A stretch of DNA of 8,648 nt. Source: Reyranella sp. GTDB lineage: Bacteria; Pseudomonadota; Alphaproteobacteria; Reyranellales; Reyranellaceae. Numbering within the stretch: position 1 is the stretch's first letter; every line of letters starts with the position of its first letter. Where the stretch lies: assembly GCA_016780605.1 (NCBI GenBank), contig JADHLS010000179.1, positions 1-8,648 of the forward strand, read 5' to 3'. This document shows, piece after piece, positions 1 to 5,643 of the stretch. The notes beneath the pieces were generated by a model that worked only from the letters and a program-made list of their open reading frames with translations, was not told the origin of the DNA and searched no databases. The translations under genes and the position numbers were made by a program.

Positions 1-492
1 ATCGCGCGGCTGGCGCTGGGCAAGGTTGCCGAGGCCGATCGCGATTGGCGCCGCCAACTCGAACTGCTGCCGGCGACGCGGGCGGCGGCACGCGCCTGCG
101 TGTGCCTGCGTCTTGCCGACTGGCAGGCCGCCTTGCCGGAGCTGGAGCGAGCCATCGCTGGCGAACCGGCGGATCTCTATTGGCAGCTCTATCGCCTGAC
201 GTCGCAACGCCTCCTCGGGCGACCGGTCGCCAGGCAGCACCCGGAGGCGGCTCCTGTGGCGTGGCCTGGCCCCCTGCTCGCGCTGCACGCCGGCGACCTG
301 TCGGCCACCGACGCATTGGATCAGGCCGACAGCCCTGCGAGGCGGGCCGAGGCGATGTTCCAGATCGGCGTCGCCGCCCGCGCCCGCGACGCCGCGGAGG
401 CGAGGCGCTGGTGGCAGAAGGTGGTCGACGGAACGACGCCGGCTGCCATCGAGCACGCTGCCGCCCGACACGAACTGGCGCGCCCGGCATGA
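1..492 (+). CDS. TPR-containing protein, NlpI-like C-terminal part (5' end outside window)
   Basis: The reading frame is open from the first base and ends in TGA at 490-492, leaving 163 visible residues; the start lies upstream. The visible part is alanine-, arginine- and leucine-rich helical sequence with TPR-like spacing (for example LRLADWQAALPELERAI and AEARRWWQKVVDG near the end). The segment WPGPLLALHAGDLS, followed by an EAMFQIGVAARARD helix, resembles the C-terminal part of NlpI-type TPR proteins, where a WPGP-like motif precedes the last repeats. TPR proteins are protein-protein interaction scaffolds. No catalytic motif is visible, and whether this one is exported or a lipoprotein cannot be judged without the N-terminus. 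It overlaps the next gene by ATGA. The TPR call is fairly safe; the NlpI resemblance is my recollection of the family pattern, not a computed match. Confidence 0.7.
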   Translation: MARLALGKVAEADRDWRRQLELLPATRAAARACVCLRLADWQAALPELERAIAGEPADLYWQLYRLTSQRLLGRPVARQHPEAAPVAWPGPLLALHAGDLSATDALDQADSPARRAEAMFQIGVAARARDAAEARRWWQKVVDGTTPAAIEHAAARHELARPA

Positions 493-758
493 TCGGCGCC
501 ATCACGGTCACGGCGCTGTTCGCCTTGACGAGCTCGATCGCCGCGACCATCGGCAACTTCGCCATGGCCCGCGACTTCCCCGACGTGCGCCCCGAGAACG
601 ACTGGGAGATCCAAAACGATCCGCTGTTCGATCCGACGATCGCGTCGCGCTATTCCCGGTATAAGCTGACGACGAACCTCTTCTACTACCAGTCGCTGGT
701 GCTGTGGGCGTTGCTGGGCGTGATGGCCGTGTGCAAGCTCATCATCGACTGGATGTGA
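489..758 (+). CDS. Small two-helix membrane protein of unknown function
   Basis: I do not recognise a family. The 89-residue product has a hydrophobic N-terminal segment at about residues 4-26 (ITVTALFALTSSIAATIG) and a second one at about 66-86 (YYQSLVLWALLGVMAVC). Between them is a polar, acidic then tyrosine/arginine-rich linker (DVRPENDWEIQNDPLFDP, SRYSRYK). This predicts a small inner-membrane hairpin protein with a loop of about 40 residues. The start is set by the ATGA overlap with the upstream TPR gene. No good ribosome binding site precedes it, so translation is probably coupled to that gene. An in-frame start further upstream would only extend through the TPR coding region and is rejected. 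The pairing suggests the two proteins act together at the envelope, which is inference. Confidence 0.7.
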   Translation: MIGAITVTALFALTSSIAATIGNFAMARDFPDVRPENDWEIQNDPLFDPTIASRYSRYKLTTNLFYYQSLVLWALLGVMAVCKLIIDWM

Positions 759-813
759 CGGCGCAAAGAGACGGTTGAAGGACGTGTCCGCCCAGGCGAA
801 GCAAAAGGCGGAT

Positions 814-840
814 TGATGCGGCCGTAGCGGCGGCCCATCA
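814..840. terminator. Possible stem-loop between convergent genes
   Basis: TGATG-C-GGCC (814-823) can pair with GGCCCATCA (832-840), giving nine base pairs with one bulged C and an eight-base loop. The right arm includes the asd stop codon. The hairpin sits where the plus-strand membrane-protein gene and the minus-strand asd converge, a usual place for a shared terminator. There is no strong U-tract on either strand: on the minus strand a TTTT run occurs only after about seven more bases. Rho-independent termination is therefore uncertain. Confidence 0.3.
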
Positions 841-1872
841 CTCCGCCGCGATGGCCCCGGGCCTGGCGCCGAGCTTGGCGAGTTCCTCGGCGATCTGCAC
901 AGCGTTCCAGGCCGCACCCTTCAGCAGCTGGTCGCCCGCCACCCACAACATCAGCCCGTTGGGGTTGGAGAGGTCGCGGCGGATGCGGCCGACATGGACG
1001 TCGAGGTCGCCGCTGGCTTCCAGCGGCATGGGGAAATGGTTGGCCGCGGCGTCGTCGACCAGCTTAACGCCCGGCGCCTTGGACAGGATCTCGCGCGCCT
1101 GCTCGGGCGACAGGGGCTTCTCAAGCTCTAGCGTGATCGCCTCGGAGTGGGCGCGCAGAACCGGGACGCGAATGCAGGTCGGTGCGATCGGAAGGTTCGG
1201 CAAATGGAACATCTTGCGCGTCTCTTCGACGACCTTGTTCTCTTCCTCGTTGTAGCCGTTCTCGGCGACCTTGGTGTTGTGCGAGAAGACGTTGAAGGCG
1301 ATCTGGTGCGGGAACACCGCGCGCTTGATGTCCTTGCCGGCGGCGAAGTCGCGCGCCTGGTCCTCGAGCTCCTGCATGGCGGCGGCGCCGGCGCCCGACG
1401 CCGACTGGTAGGTGGACACGATGATGCGCTTCACGCCCGCGGCTTTGTGGATCGGCCACACCGCGACTGACAGGATGGCGGCGGTGCAGTTGGGGTTAGC
1501 GATCACGCCGTTGTGGTGCGCAAGGTCGCCGCCATTGACCTCGGGCACGACCAGCGGGGTGTCGGGGGCCATGCGGAAGGCCGACGAATTGTCGACCACG
1601 ACGCAGCCCGCCGCCTTGGCCGCCGGCACGAACTCGCGGCTGCGCGTGGCGCCGGCGCTGAAGAAGGCGATGTCGATGCCCGTGAAGGCGTCGGCCTTGA
1701 GTTCCTCGACCTTGTGCGGCTTGCCTTTGAACGCCAGCGTCTTGCCGACCGAGCGGGCCGAGGCGAGCAGCTTCAGGGCGGCGACCGGAAAGTTCCGTCG
1801 CTCGAGGACGCGGAGGATTTCCACTCCGACCGCGCCGGTGGCACCGACGATGGCGATGTTCTTGGCATTCAT
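838..1872 (-). CDS. asd: Aspartate-semialdehyde dehydrogenase
   Basis: The enzyme reduces L-aspartyl-4-phosphate to L-aspartate 4-semialdehyde with NADPH. This is the branch-point step toward lysine/diaminopimelate, methionine and threonine, and it is cytoplasmic. The 344-residue product matches the family length. The NADP-binding motif GATGAVG is at residues 10-16, SSAFRM at 96-101, the catalytic cysteine is Cys129 in NPNCTAA, ASGAG follows at 158-162, and the probable acid/base histidine is His242 in RVPVLRAHSEA. All expected active-site elements are present. I chose the ATG at 1870-1872 because family members begin only a few residues before the nucleotide-binding strand. An in-frame ATG five codons earlier (base 1887) is possible, and neither start has a convincing Shine-Dalgarno sequence. 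The gene follows the crotonase gene by 43 bases on the same strand, with no clear terminator between them, so the two may be cotranscribed. Confidence 0.96.
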   Translation of the reverse strand: MNAKNIAIVGATGAVGVEILRVLERRNFPVAALKLLASARSVGKTLAFKGKPHKVEELKADAFTGIDIAFFSAGATRSREFVPAAKAAGCVVVDNSSAFRMAPDTPLVVPEVNGGDLAHHNGVIANPNCTAAILSVAVWPIHKAAGVKRIIVSTYQSASGAGAAAMQELEDQARDFAAGKDIKRAVFPHQIAFNVFSHNTKVAENGYNEEENKVVEETRKMFHLPNLPIAPTCIRVPVLRAHSEAITLELEKPLSPEQAREILSKAPGVKLVDDAAANHFPMPLEASGDLDVHVGRIRRDLSNPNGLMLWVAGDQLLKGAAWNAVQIAEELAKLGARPGAIAAE

Positions 1873-1915
1873 GGTGGCGCGGAACATACAGGAAGGCCTG
1901 CCCGGGCCAAAACCG

Positions 1916-2764
1916 CTATTCCGCGGCCTTTTGATGCTTCTTGATGGCCGGCATCAAGCCCGTGGGGTCTATGAGCTTGCCGTGGGCCAGCATGTTGTGG
2001 GCATGGGCCAGGTGGTGGAGCGCAAAGGAGGTCTGCATCGCGCTCACCCGGCCTTGGGCATCCTGGGCGGCGTTGATGGCCTGTTTGGTGAGCTTCAGGG
2101 CAAACAAGGGCTTCTGGGCGATGCGTTCGGCCATGGCGAGGCCGAAGGACTCCAGCTCGGCGCGCGGCACCACGTGGTTCACCATGCCCAGCCTGTGCGC
2201 CTCCTCCGCCTTGATCCAGTCGGCAGTGAACAGGAATTCCTTGGCCTTGCGCACGCCGAGCTCCCAGGGATGGGCGAAGAACTCAGCGCCGCCCACACCC
2301 ATGGCCACCGTGTGATCGAGGAACTCGGCGTCGGCGGCGGCGATGATGAGGTCGCAGGGCCAGATCAGCATCAGCCCGCCCGCGATGACCTTGCCCTGCA
2401 CCAGCGCCATCGTCGGCTTGGGGATGTTGCGCCAGCGCTCGCAGAAACCGACGTAGATCTCCTGCTCGCGCGCGTACTGTGCCTCGGCGCCGGGCTTGCC
2501 GAAGCCCGACCAGGTGCCGACTGTCTCGTAGTTGCGCATGTTGCCGTGACCGTCGACTTCGCGCAGGTCGTGGCCCGAGGAGAAGTGCGGGCCGTTGGCC
2601 GACAGCACGATCACCTTGATAGCGTCGTCCTGCGCGGCGCGGTCGAAGGCATCGTTCAGGGCGTAAAGGAATGCGGTGTCCTGCGCGTTCCTCGTGTCGG
2701 CGCGGTTGAGGACGATACGGGCAATGCCCGACGGCAGCGTCTCGTAGAGGATGGGATCGGTCAT
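1916..2764 (-). CDS. Enoyl-CoA hydratase/isomerase (crotonase) family protein lacking both hydratase glutamates
   Basis: This is a 282-residue crotonase-fold protein that should bind an acyl-CoA thioester in the cytoplasm. The first oxyanion-hole region is HFSSGHDLREV (60-70) and the second is VIAGGLMLIWPCDLIIAAADAEF at 126-148. ELGVRKAKEFLFTADWI (168-184) and KLTKQAIN follow, as in the family. Aligning from memory, without gaps, to rat mitochondrial enoyl-CoA hydratase around the CD dipeptide (137-138) puts Met132 at catalytic Glu144 and Thr152 at Glu164. Straightforward hydratase chemistry is therefore doubtful, and an isomerase, hydrolase, lyase or decarboxylase role is more likely. The substrate is not recognisable. 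The start is well supported: GGGAGG at 2770-2775 lies five bases before the ATG. The gene is separated from rpoH by a terminator, so it probably has its own promoter, which I cannot place in 2765-2835. TAG stop at 1916-1918. Confidence 0.9.
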   Translation of the reverse strand: MTDPILYETLPSGIARIVLNRADTRNAQDTAFLYALNDAFDRAAQDDAIKVIVLSANGPHFSSGHDLREVDGHGNMRNYETVGTWSGFGKPGAEAQYAREQEIYVGFCERWRNIPKPTMALVQGKVIAGGLMLIWPCDLIIAAADAEFLDHTVAMGVGGAEFFAHPWELGVRKAKEFLFTADWIKAEEAHRLGMVNHVVPRAELESFGLAMAERIAQKPLFALKLTKQAINAAQDAQGRVSAMQTSFALHHLAHAHNMLAHGKLIDPTGLMPAIKKHQKAAE

Positions 2765-2835
2765 GGCAGCCTCCCAGTGTTTGCTGGAGCCTGACCTTTT
2801 TGCCAGGAACGCGCCACTGGAGCGACGCGCCCAGC

Positions 2836-2863
2836 AAAAAGGCCGCCCTTGCAGGCGGCCTTT
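2836..2863 (-). terminator. Intrinsic terminator of rpoH
   Basis: On the minus strand the ten-base arm AAAGGCCGCC (complement of 2854-2863) pairs perfectly with GGCGGCCTTT (complement of 2838-2847) across a six-base loop. The 3' arm runs into a five-T stretch (complement of 2836-2840). It lies 25 bases beyond the rpoH stop codon, so it should end rpoH transcripts and insulate the downstream crotonase gene. The stem is long, GC-rich and has a U-tract, a textbook rho-independent terminator in this orientation. Confidence 0.9.
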
Positions 2864-2888
2864 CGGATGCTTGTTCGGTATCGACCGG

Positions 2889-3806
2889 TCAGGTCGCCGC
2901 CGCCAGCTTGGCCGGACGGTTGGCAGCCTCGACGACCATGTTCTTCATGGCCTTCTGCAGCTTGTCGAAGGCGCGCACCTCGATCTGGCGTACGCGCTCC
3001 CGGCTGATGCCGTACTTGGCCGACAGGTCCTCGAGCGTCTTGGGCTCGTCGACCAGGCGGCGCTCGACGATGATGTGCCGCTCGCGGTCGGTGAGCTGCT
3101 TCAGCGCGGCGGCCAGCATGGTCTTGCGCTGGCCGAGCTCCTGGCTTTCGGCCAGGCGCGCCTCCTGGTTGGGACTCTCGTCGACCAGCCAGTCCTGCCA
3201 CTCCATGTCGCCTTCGGTCTTCACCGGGGCGTTGAGCGAGCTGTCGGGCGCGGCGAGGCGGCGGTTCATGTTCACCACCTCCTCCTCGGGCACCCCGAGG
3301 CGGGTCGCGATCTTGGTCACCTGCTCAGGCGACAGGTCGCCCTCCTCGATAGCCTGCATCTGGCCCTTGAGCTTGCGCAGGTTGAAGAACAGCTTCTTCT
3401 GCGCCGCCGTGGTGCCCATCTTCACCAGAGACCAGCTGTGCAGGATGTATTCCTGGATCGAGGCACGGATCCACCACATGGCATAGGTCGCCAGACGGAA
3501 GCCGCGGTCCGGGTCGAACCGCTTCACGGCCTGCATCATGCCGACGTTGCCCTCGGAAATGAGCTCGGCCACCGGCAGGCCGTAGCCGCGATAGCCCATG
3601 GCGATCTTGGCGACCAGGCGCAGATGGCTGGTCACCAGCCTGTGGGCGGCCTGGCTGTCGCCATGCTCGCGCCAGCGCTTGGCCAGCATGAACTCCTCCT
3701 GCGGCTCCAGAAGCGGGAACTTCCGGATCTCCTGCAGGTAGCGGCTGAGATTGCCCTCGGGGGTGAGGGACGATGGGAGGGCGGGAAGATTGGCGGTAGC
3801 GTTCAT
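2889..3806 (-). CDS. rpoH: RNA polymerase heat-shock sigma factor, sigma-32
   Basis: RpoH directs RNA polymerase to heat-shock promoters (chaperones, proteases). The 305-residue product is the usual length for the family. Region 2 is at about residues 50-125 (HLRLVAKIAMGYRGYG, ELISEGNVGMMQAVKRFDP, FRLATYAMWWIRASIQEYI). The RpoH box, the feature distinguishing RpoH from other group 3 or primary sigma factors, is QKKLFFNLR at 136-144. Region 4 with its helix-turn-helix is at about 240-285 (LEDLSAKYGISRERVRQIEV). The start at 3804-3806 is fixed by AGGGGGAG (complement of 3809-3816) just upstream; an in-frame ATG seven codons earlier would span this ribosome binding site and is rejected. Upstream lie a promoter and a CIRCE element, and a strong terminator follows. 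The protein looks intact. Alphaproteobacteria often carry more than one rpoH, and I cannot tell which paralogue this is. Confidence 0.98.
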   Translation of the reverse strand: MNATANLPALPSSLTPEGNLSRYLQEIRKFPLLEPQEEFMLAKRWREHGDSQAAHRLVTSHLRLVAKIAMGYRGYGLPVAELISEGNVGMMQAVKRFDPDRGFRLATYAMWWIRASIQEYILHSWSLVKMGTTAAQKKLFFNLRKLKGQMQAIEEGDLSPEQVTKIATRLGVPEEEVVNMNRRLAAPDSSLNAPVKTEGDMEWQDWLVDESPNQEARLAESQELGQRKTMLAAALKQLTDRERHIIVERRLVDEPKTLEDLSAKYGISRERVRQIEVRAFDKLQKAMKNMVVEAANRPAKLAAAT

Positions 3807-3808
3807 AG

Positions 3809-3835
3809 CTCCCCCTTTCAGGTACAAAGGCTGAA
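3809..3835 (-). promoter_or_regulatory. rpoH leader: ribosome binding site with two mutually exclusive short stems
   Basis: The Shine-Dalgarno AGGGGGAG is the complement of 3809-3816. In the mRNA, CCUUU (complement of 3826-3830) can pair with AAAGG (complement of 3814-3818), which overlaps the 5' edge of the Shine-Dalgarno. Alternatively UUCAG (complement of 3831-3835) can pair with CUGAA (complement of 3817-3821), leaving the site free. The two five-pair stems share bases 3817-3818 and cannot form together. This could be a temperature-sensitive switch on rpoH translation, but five-pair stems arise easily by chance. Confidence 0.35.
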
Positions 3836-3842
3836 CGGGCGT

Positions 3843-3869
3843 TTAGCACTCTTGCCCGTTGACTGCTAA
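3843..3869. promoter_or_regulatory. CIRCE element (HrcA operator) upstream of rpoH
   Basis: The left arm TTAGCACTC (3843-3851), a nine-base spacer (3852-3860) and the right arm GACTGCTAA (3861-3869) match the CIRCE consensus TTAGCACTC-N9-GAGTGCTAA. The left arm is perfect, the spacer length exact, and the right arm has one mismatch (C for G at its third base). CIRCE is bound by the heat-shock repressor HrcA and is best known in front of groESL and hrcA operons. Here it lies in the 109-base gap between rluD and rpoH, 37 bases from the rpoH start codon and just downstream of the predicted -10. That is a position expected to block initiation. Confidence 0.9.
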
Positions 3870-3875
3870 AGTCAG

Positions 3876-3905
3876 ACTCTAGAGGTCGGATGATCCTTGG
3901 GTCAA
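3876..3905 (-). promoter_or_regulatory. Predicted rpoH promoter
   Basis: On the minus strand TTGACC (complement of 3900-3905) resembles a -35 box. It is followed after 17-18 bases by CTAGAG or TAGAGT (complement of 3876-3882) as a -10. Transcription would start near base 3869, at the edge of the CIRCE element. The preceding C makes CTTGACC, so a sigma-32-type -35 with autoregulation is also possible, although the -10 is not a clear match to that class. The -35 starts only about 11 bases after the rluD stop codon. Confidence 0.5.
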
Positions 3906-3915
3906 GAAAATCCGA

Positions 3916-4908
3916 CTAATACCCTAGGACATTAGGGTTATACTTAACGCTGTTCAGTTCAGACACCAACCTCCTGAAGTCTTGAGGCAATTCTGTGGCG
4001 AAGTGCATCTCCCGCCCCGTCCGTGGGTGCCGGAACTCCAGAACGGCGGCGTGAAGCGCCTGCCGCTTGAAGTCCCTCAACGAGGCCGGTTGAGAGGCGT
4101 TGCGAGACTTTCGGCCGTAGACCGGATCGCCGACCACCGGACAGCCGATATGGGCCAGGTGGACGCGGACCTGATGGGTCCGCCCGGTACCCAGTCGGGC
4201 GCCGACGAGGCTGGCGATTGGCGCCTGGGGCGGCCCGAACCGGCGCTCGACCCAGTACTCCGTCAGGGCTGCCCGACCCCCGCTCCGGCGCACGGTCATG
4301 CGCTTGCGGTCGACGGGATGGCGGCCAATGGCGGCCTCGATCGTGCCCTTCGGCGCCTTGGGCGAGCCCCACACCAGCGCCTGGTAGATGCGGGTGAGGT
4401 CGTGCGCCGCGAACAGCTTGGCGAGCGCCCGATGCGTGGTGTCGTTCTTGGCCACCACCATGACGCCCGAAGTGTCCTTGTCGAGGCGATGCACGATGCC
4501 CGGCCGGCGGACCCCGCCGATGCCCGAAAGGCTGTCGCCGCAATGCGCCAGCAGGGCGTTGACCAACGTGTTGTCCGGATTGCCGGGCGCGGGATGGACG
4601 ACGAGACCTGCAGGTTTGTTCAGCACCAGCAGGTCGGAATCCTCGTAGAGTATGTCGAGATCGATGGCCTGGGCCTTGGGCTCGGCGGGCTCGGGCTCGG
4701 GAATGTCGACGACGAAGCGCTCGCCCGTTTTGACCTTGCGGGAGGGCTCTTCTATCGTCCGGCCGTCCGCAAGCGCCACCCGGCGGCTTTCGATCAGCGC
4801 CTTCACGCGGCTGCGTGTGAGGTCCGGCAAGGCCGCCGCGAGAGCACGGTCGAGCCGCTCGCCCGAGGCGCTTTCATCGACGGTCACGAAGTGGCGGCCG
4901 CTCATCAT
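3916..4908 (-). CDS. rluD: RluA/RluD-family 23S rRNA pseudouridine synthase
   Basis: The enzyme isomerises specific uridines in rRNA to pseudouridine; RluD proper modifies the helix 69 loop of 23S rRNA. The 330-residue product has an N-terminal S4 RNA-binding domain at about residues 16-75 (ERLDRALAAALPDLTRSRV, then SRRVALADGR). The catalytic domain starts at about residue 85 (DLLVLNKPAGLVVHPA). The signature GIVHRLDKDTSG places the catalytic aspartate at Asp143, and RTHQVRVHLAHIGCPVVGD occurs in the C-terminal part. The S4 domain plus size favours RluD over RluA or RluC, but the exact target is inferred. Two tandem ATG codons (4906-4908 and 4903-4905) could start it, with a weak AAGAAG about five bases upstream of the first. 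The frame stays open much further upstream, but that part antisense-overlaps the divergent genes and is rejected. TAG stop at 3916-3918. Confidence 0.93.
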   Translation of the reverse strand: MMSGRHFVTVDESASGERLDRALAAALPDLTRSRVKALIESRRVALADGRTIEEPSRKVKTGERFVVDIPEPEPAEPKAQAIDLDILYEDSDLLVLNKPAGLVVHPAPGNPDNTLVNALLAHCGDSLSGIGGVRRPGIVHRLDKDTSGVMVVAKNDTTHRALAKLFAAHDLTRIYQALVWGSPKAPKGTIEAAIGRHPVDRKRMTVRRSGGRAALTEYWVERRFGPPQAPIASLVGARLGTGRTHQVRVHLAHIGCPVVGDPVYGRKSRNASQPASLRDFKRQALHAAVLEFRHPRTGREMHFATELPQDFRRLVSELNSVKYNPNVLGY

Positions 4909-4912
4909 GGAG
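4909..4912 (+). promoter_or_regulatory. Shine-Dalgarno deciding a TTG start
   Basis: GGAG lies five bases before the TTG at 4918-4920. No ATG in this frame occurs before the transmembrane segment, so this site is the main support for the TTG start of the following small membrane protein. Confidence 0.5.
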
Positions 4913-4917
4913 TCTTC

Positions 4918-5250
4918 TTGGCGTCCCCGTCTCAGGCCTATGCGCCGCTCTGGCTGAAGGTGCTGGTCATCGTGATGGGCCTGCTGATCGTGGCGGGTTT
5001 CATCGTCATCGCGGCCGAGATTGCCCGCCGCATGTCTACGCCCAACGCCGGCCGCTCGCCAGCCGCCGCAAGCTTCAGCGAGCGAATCGCCCTCCCAGCG
5101 GGCGCCCGCGTGGTATCGATGACGGCCACGGGCGACCGCGTCGTCGTCCACGTCGAGACGCCGGGCGGGCCCACCCAGGCCTACATCCTCGACCCGCGCA
5201 ACGGCACCCTGCTGGGCACGGTCGAATTCGCGCCTGGGATCAGCCGGTAG
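4918..5250 (+). CDS. DUF6476-like single-pass membrane protein
   Basis: With a TTG start the product is 110 residues. A short polar N-terminus with APLWLK leads into one transmembrane helix at about residues 14-36 (VLVIVMGLLIVAGFIVIAAE) with positive residues (ARR) after it. A linker follows, then a small domain of about 60 residues beginning IALPAGARVVSMTATGDRVVVHV and ending ILDPRNGTLLGTVEFA, reminiscent of a beta-propeller blade. This architecture matches alphaproteobacterial proteins filed as DUF6476, recalled by pattern rather than searched; their function is unknown to me. The frame remains open far upstream, but that portion is antisense to rluD and lacks membrane-protein character. 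The gene is divergent from rluD with nine bases between start codons and abuts the VOC gene with no gap. Confidence 0.75.
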   Translation: MASPSQAYAPLWLKVLVIVMGLLIVAGFIVIAAEIARRMSTPNAGRSPAAASFSERIALPAGARVVSMTATGDRVVVHVETPGGPTQAYILDPRNGTLLGTVEFAPGISR

Positions 5251-5643
5251 ATGTTCGATCACCTGTCGATCACGGCGACCGATCTCGATCGCGCCCAGAA
5301 GTTCTACGACGCCGTACTGGCGCCGCTCGGCGTGCCCCGCATCAACCGTCGCGAACGCGCCATCGGCTATGGTGAACGGCATCGCGTCGACGGCGCCCCC
5401 TGCTACATGTCGATCTACCTCAGCGACAACGTCTCGCCCGACAATCGCCATTGGTGCTTCCGCGCGCCGAGCCGCGCCGCCGTGCGCGCCTTCCATGCCG
5501 CCGCTCTGGCCAATGGCGGCAGCGACGACGGCCAGCCCGGCATCCGCGAACACTACAGTCCCGACTACTACGCCGCCTTCGTGCGCGATCCTGACGGCAA
5601 CCGCCTCGAGGCCGTGACGCGCCAGCCTGAGGAACGACAATGA
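5251..5643 (+). CDS. VOC superfamily (glyoxalase/bleomycin-resistance fold) protein
   Basis: The 130-residue protein has the paired beta-alpha-beta-beta-beta pattern of vicinal-oxygen-chelate proteins. The first module starts FDHLSITATDLDRAQKFYDAVLAPLG (residues 2-27, in two parts: strand, then helix). The second contains HWCFRAPSRAAVRAFHAAAL (67-86) and ends in YYAAFVRDPDGNRLEAV (106-122). Likely metal ligands are His4, His67 and Glu120; a fourth acidic ligand in the first module is not obvious in CYMSIYLSD. The family includes glyoxalases, dioxygenases and antibiotic-binding proteins, and the substrate cannot be told here. The ATG directly follows the previous gene's TAG with only a weak upstream GGGA, so coupling is likely. 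Its stop overlaps the next start by ATGA. Confidence 0.9.
   Translation: MFDHLSITATDLDRAQKFYDAVLAPLGVPRINRRERAIGYGERHRVDGAPCYMSIYLSDNVSPDNRHWCFRAPSRAAVRAFHAAALANGGSDDGQPGIREHYSPDYYAAFVRDPDGNRLEAVTRQPEERQ

Noticed and set aside
787..812. TCCGCC ... GGCGGA inverted repeat between the membrane-protein gene and asd
   Set aside because: A six-pair stem with a 14-base loop and no U-tract; expected by chance at this GC content.
1412..2794. A 460-codon plus-strand open frame across asd and the crotonase gene
   Set aside because: It is antisense to two well-supported enzymes and its translation shows no coherent domain.
2773..2820. CCAGTG ... CACTGG complementary segments upstream of the crotonase gene
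   Set aside because: The arms are over 30 bases apart and short, with no operator consensus. I also could not identify a convincing promoter in 2765-2835.
2751..3869. A 372-codon plus-strand open frame opposite rpoH
   Set aside because: It is antisense to an intact RpoH with all sigma motifs, and it would cross the rpoH terminator and CIRCE.
3921..3938. Inverted repeat ACCCTA-N6-TAGGGT at the 3' end of rluD
   Set aside because: Only six pairs, lying inside coding sequence, with no adjacent T-run. It is too weak to call a terminator or operator, though it might slightly attenuate read-through into rpoH.
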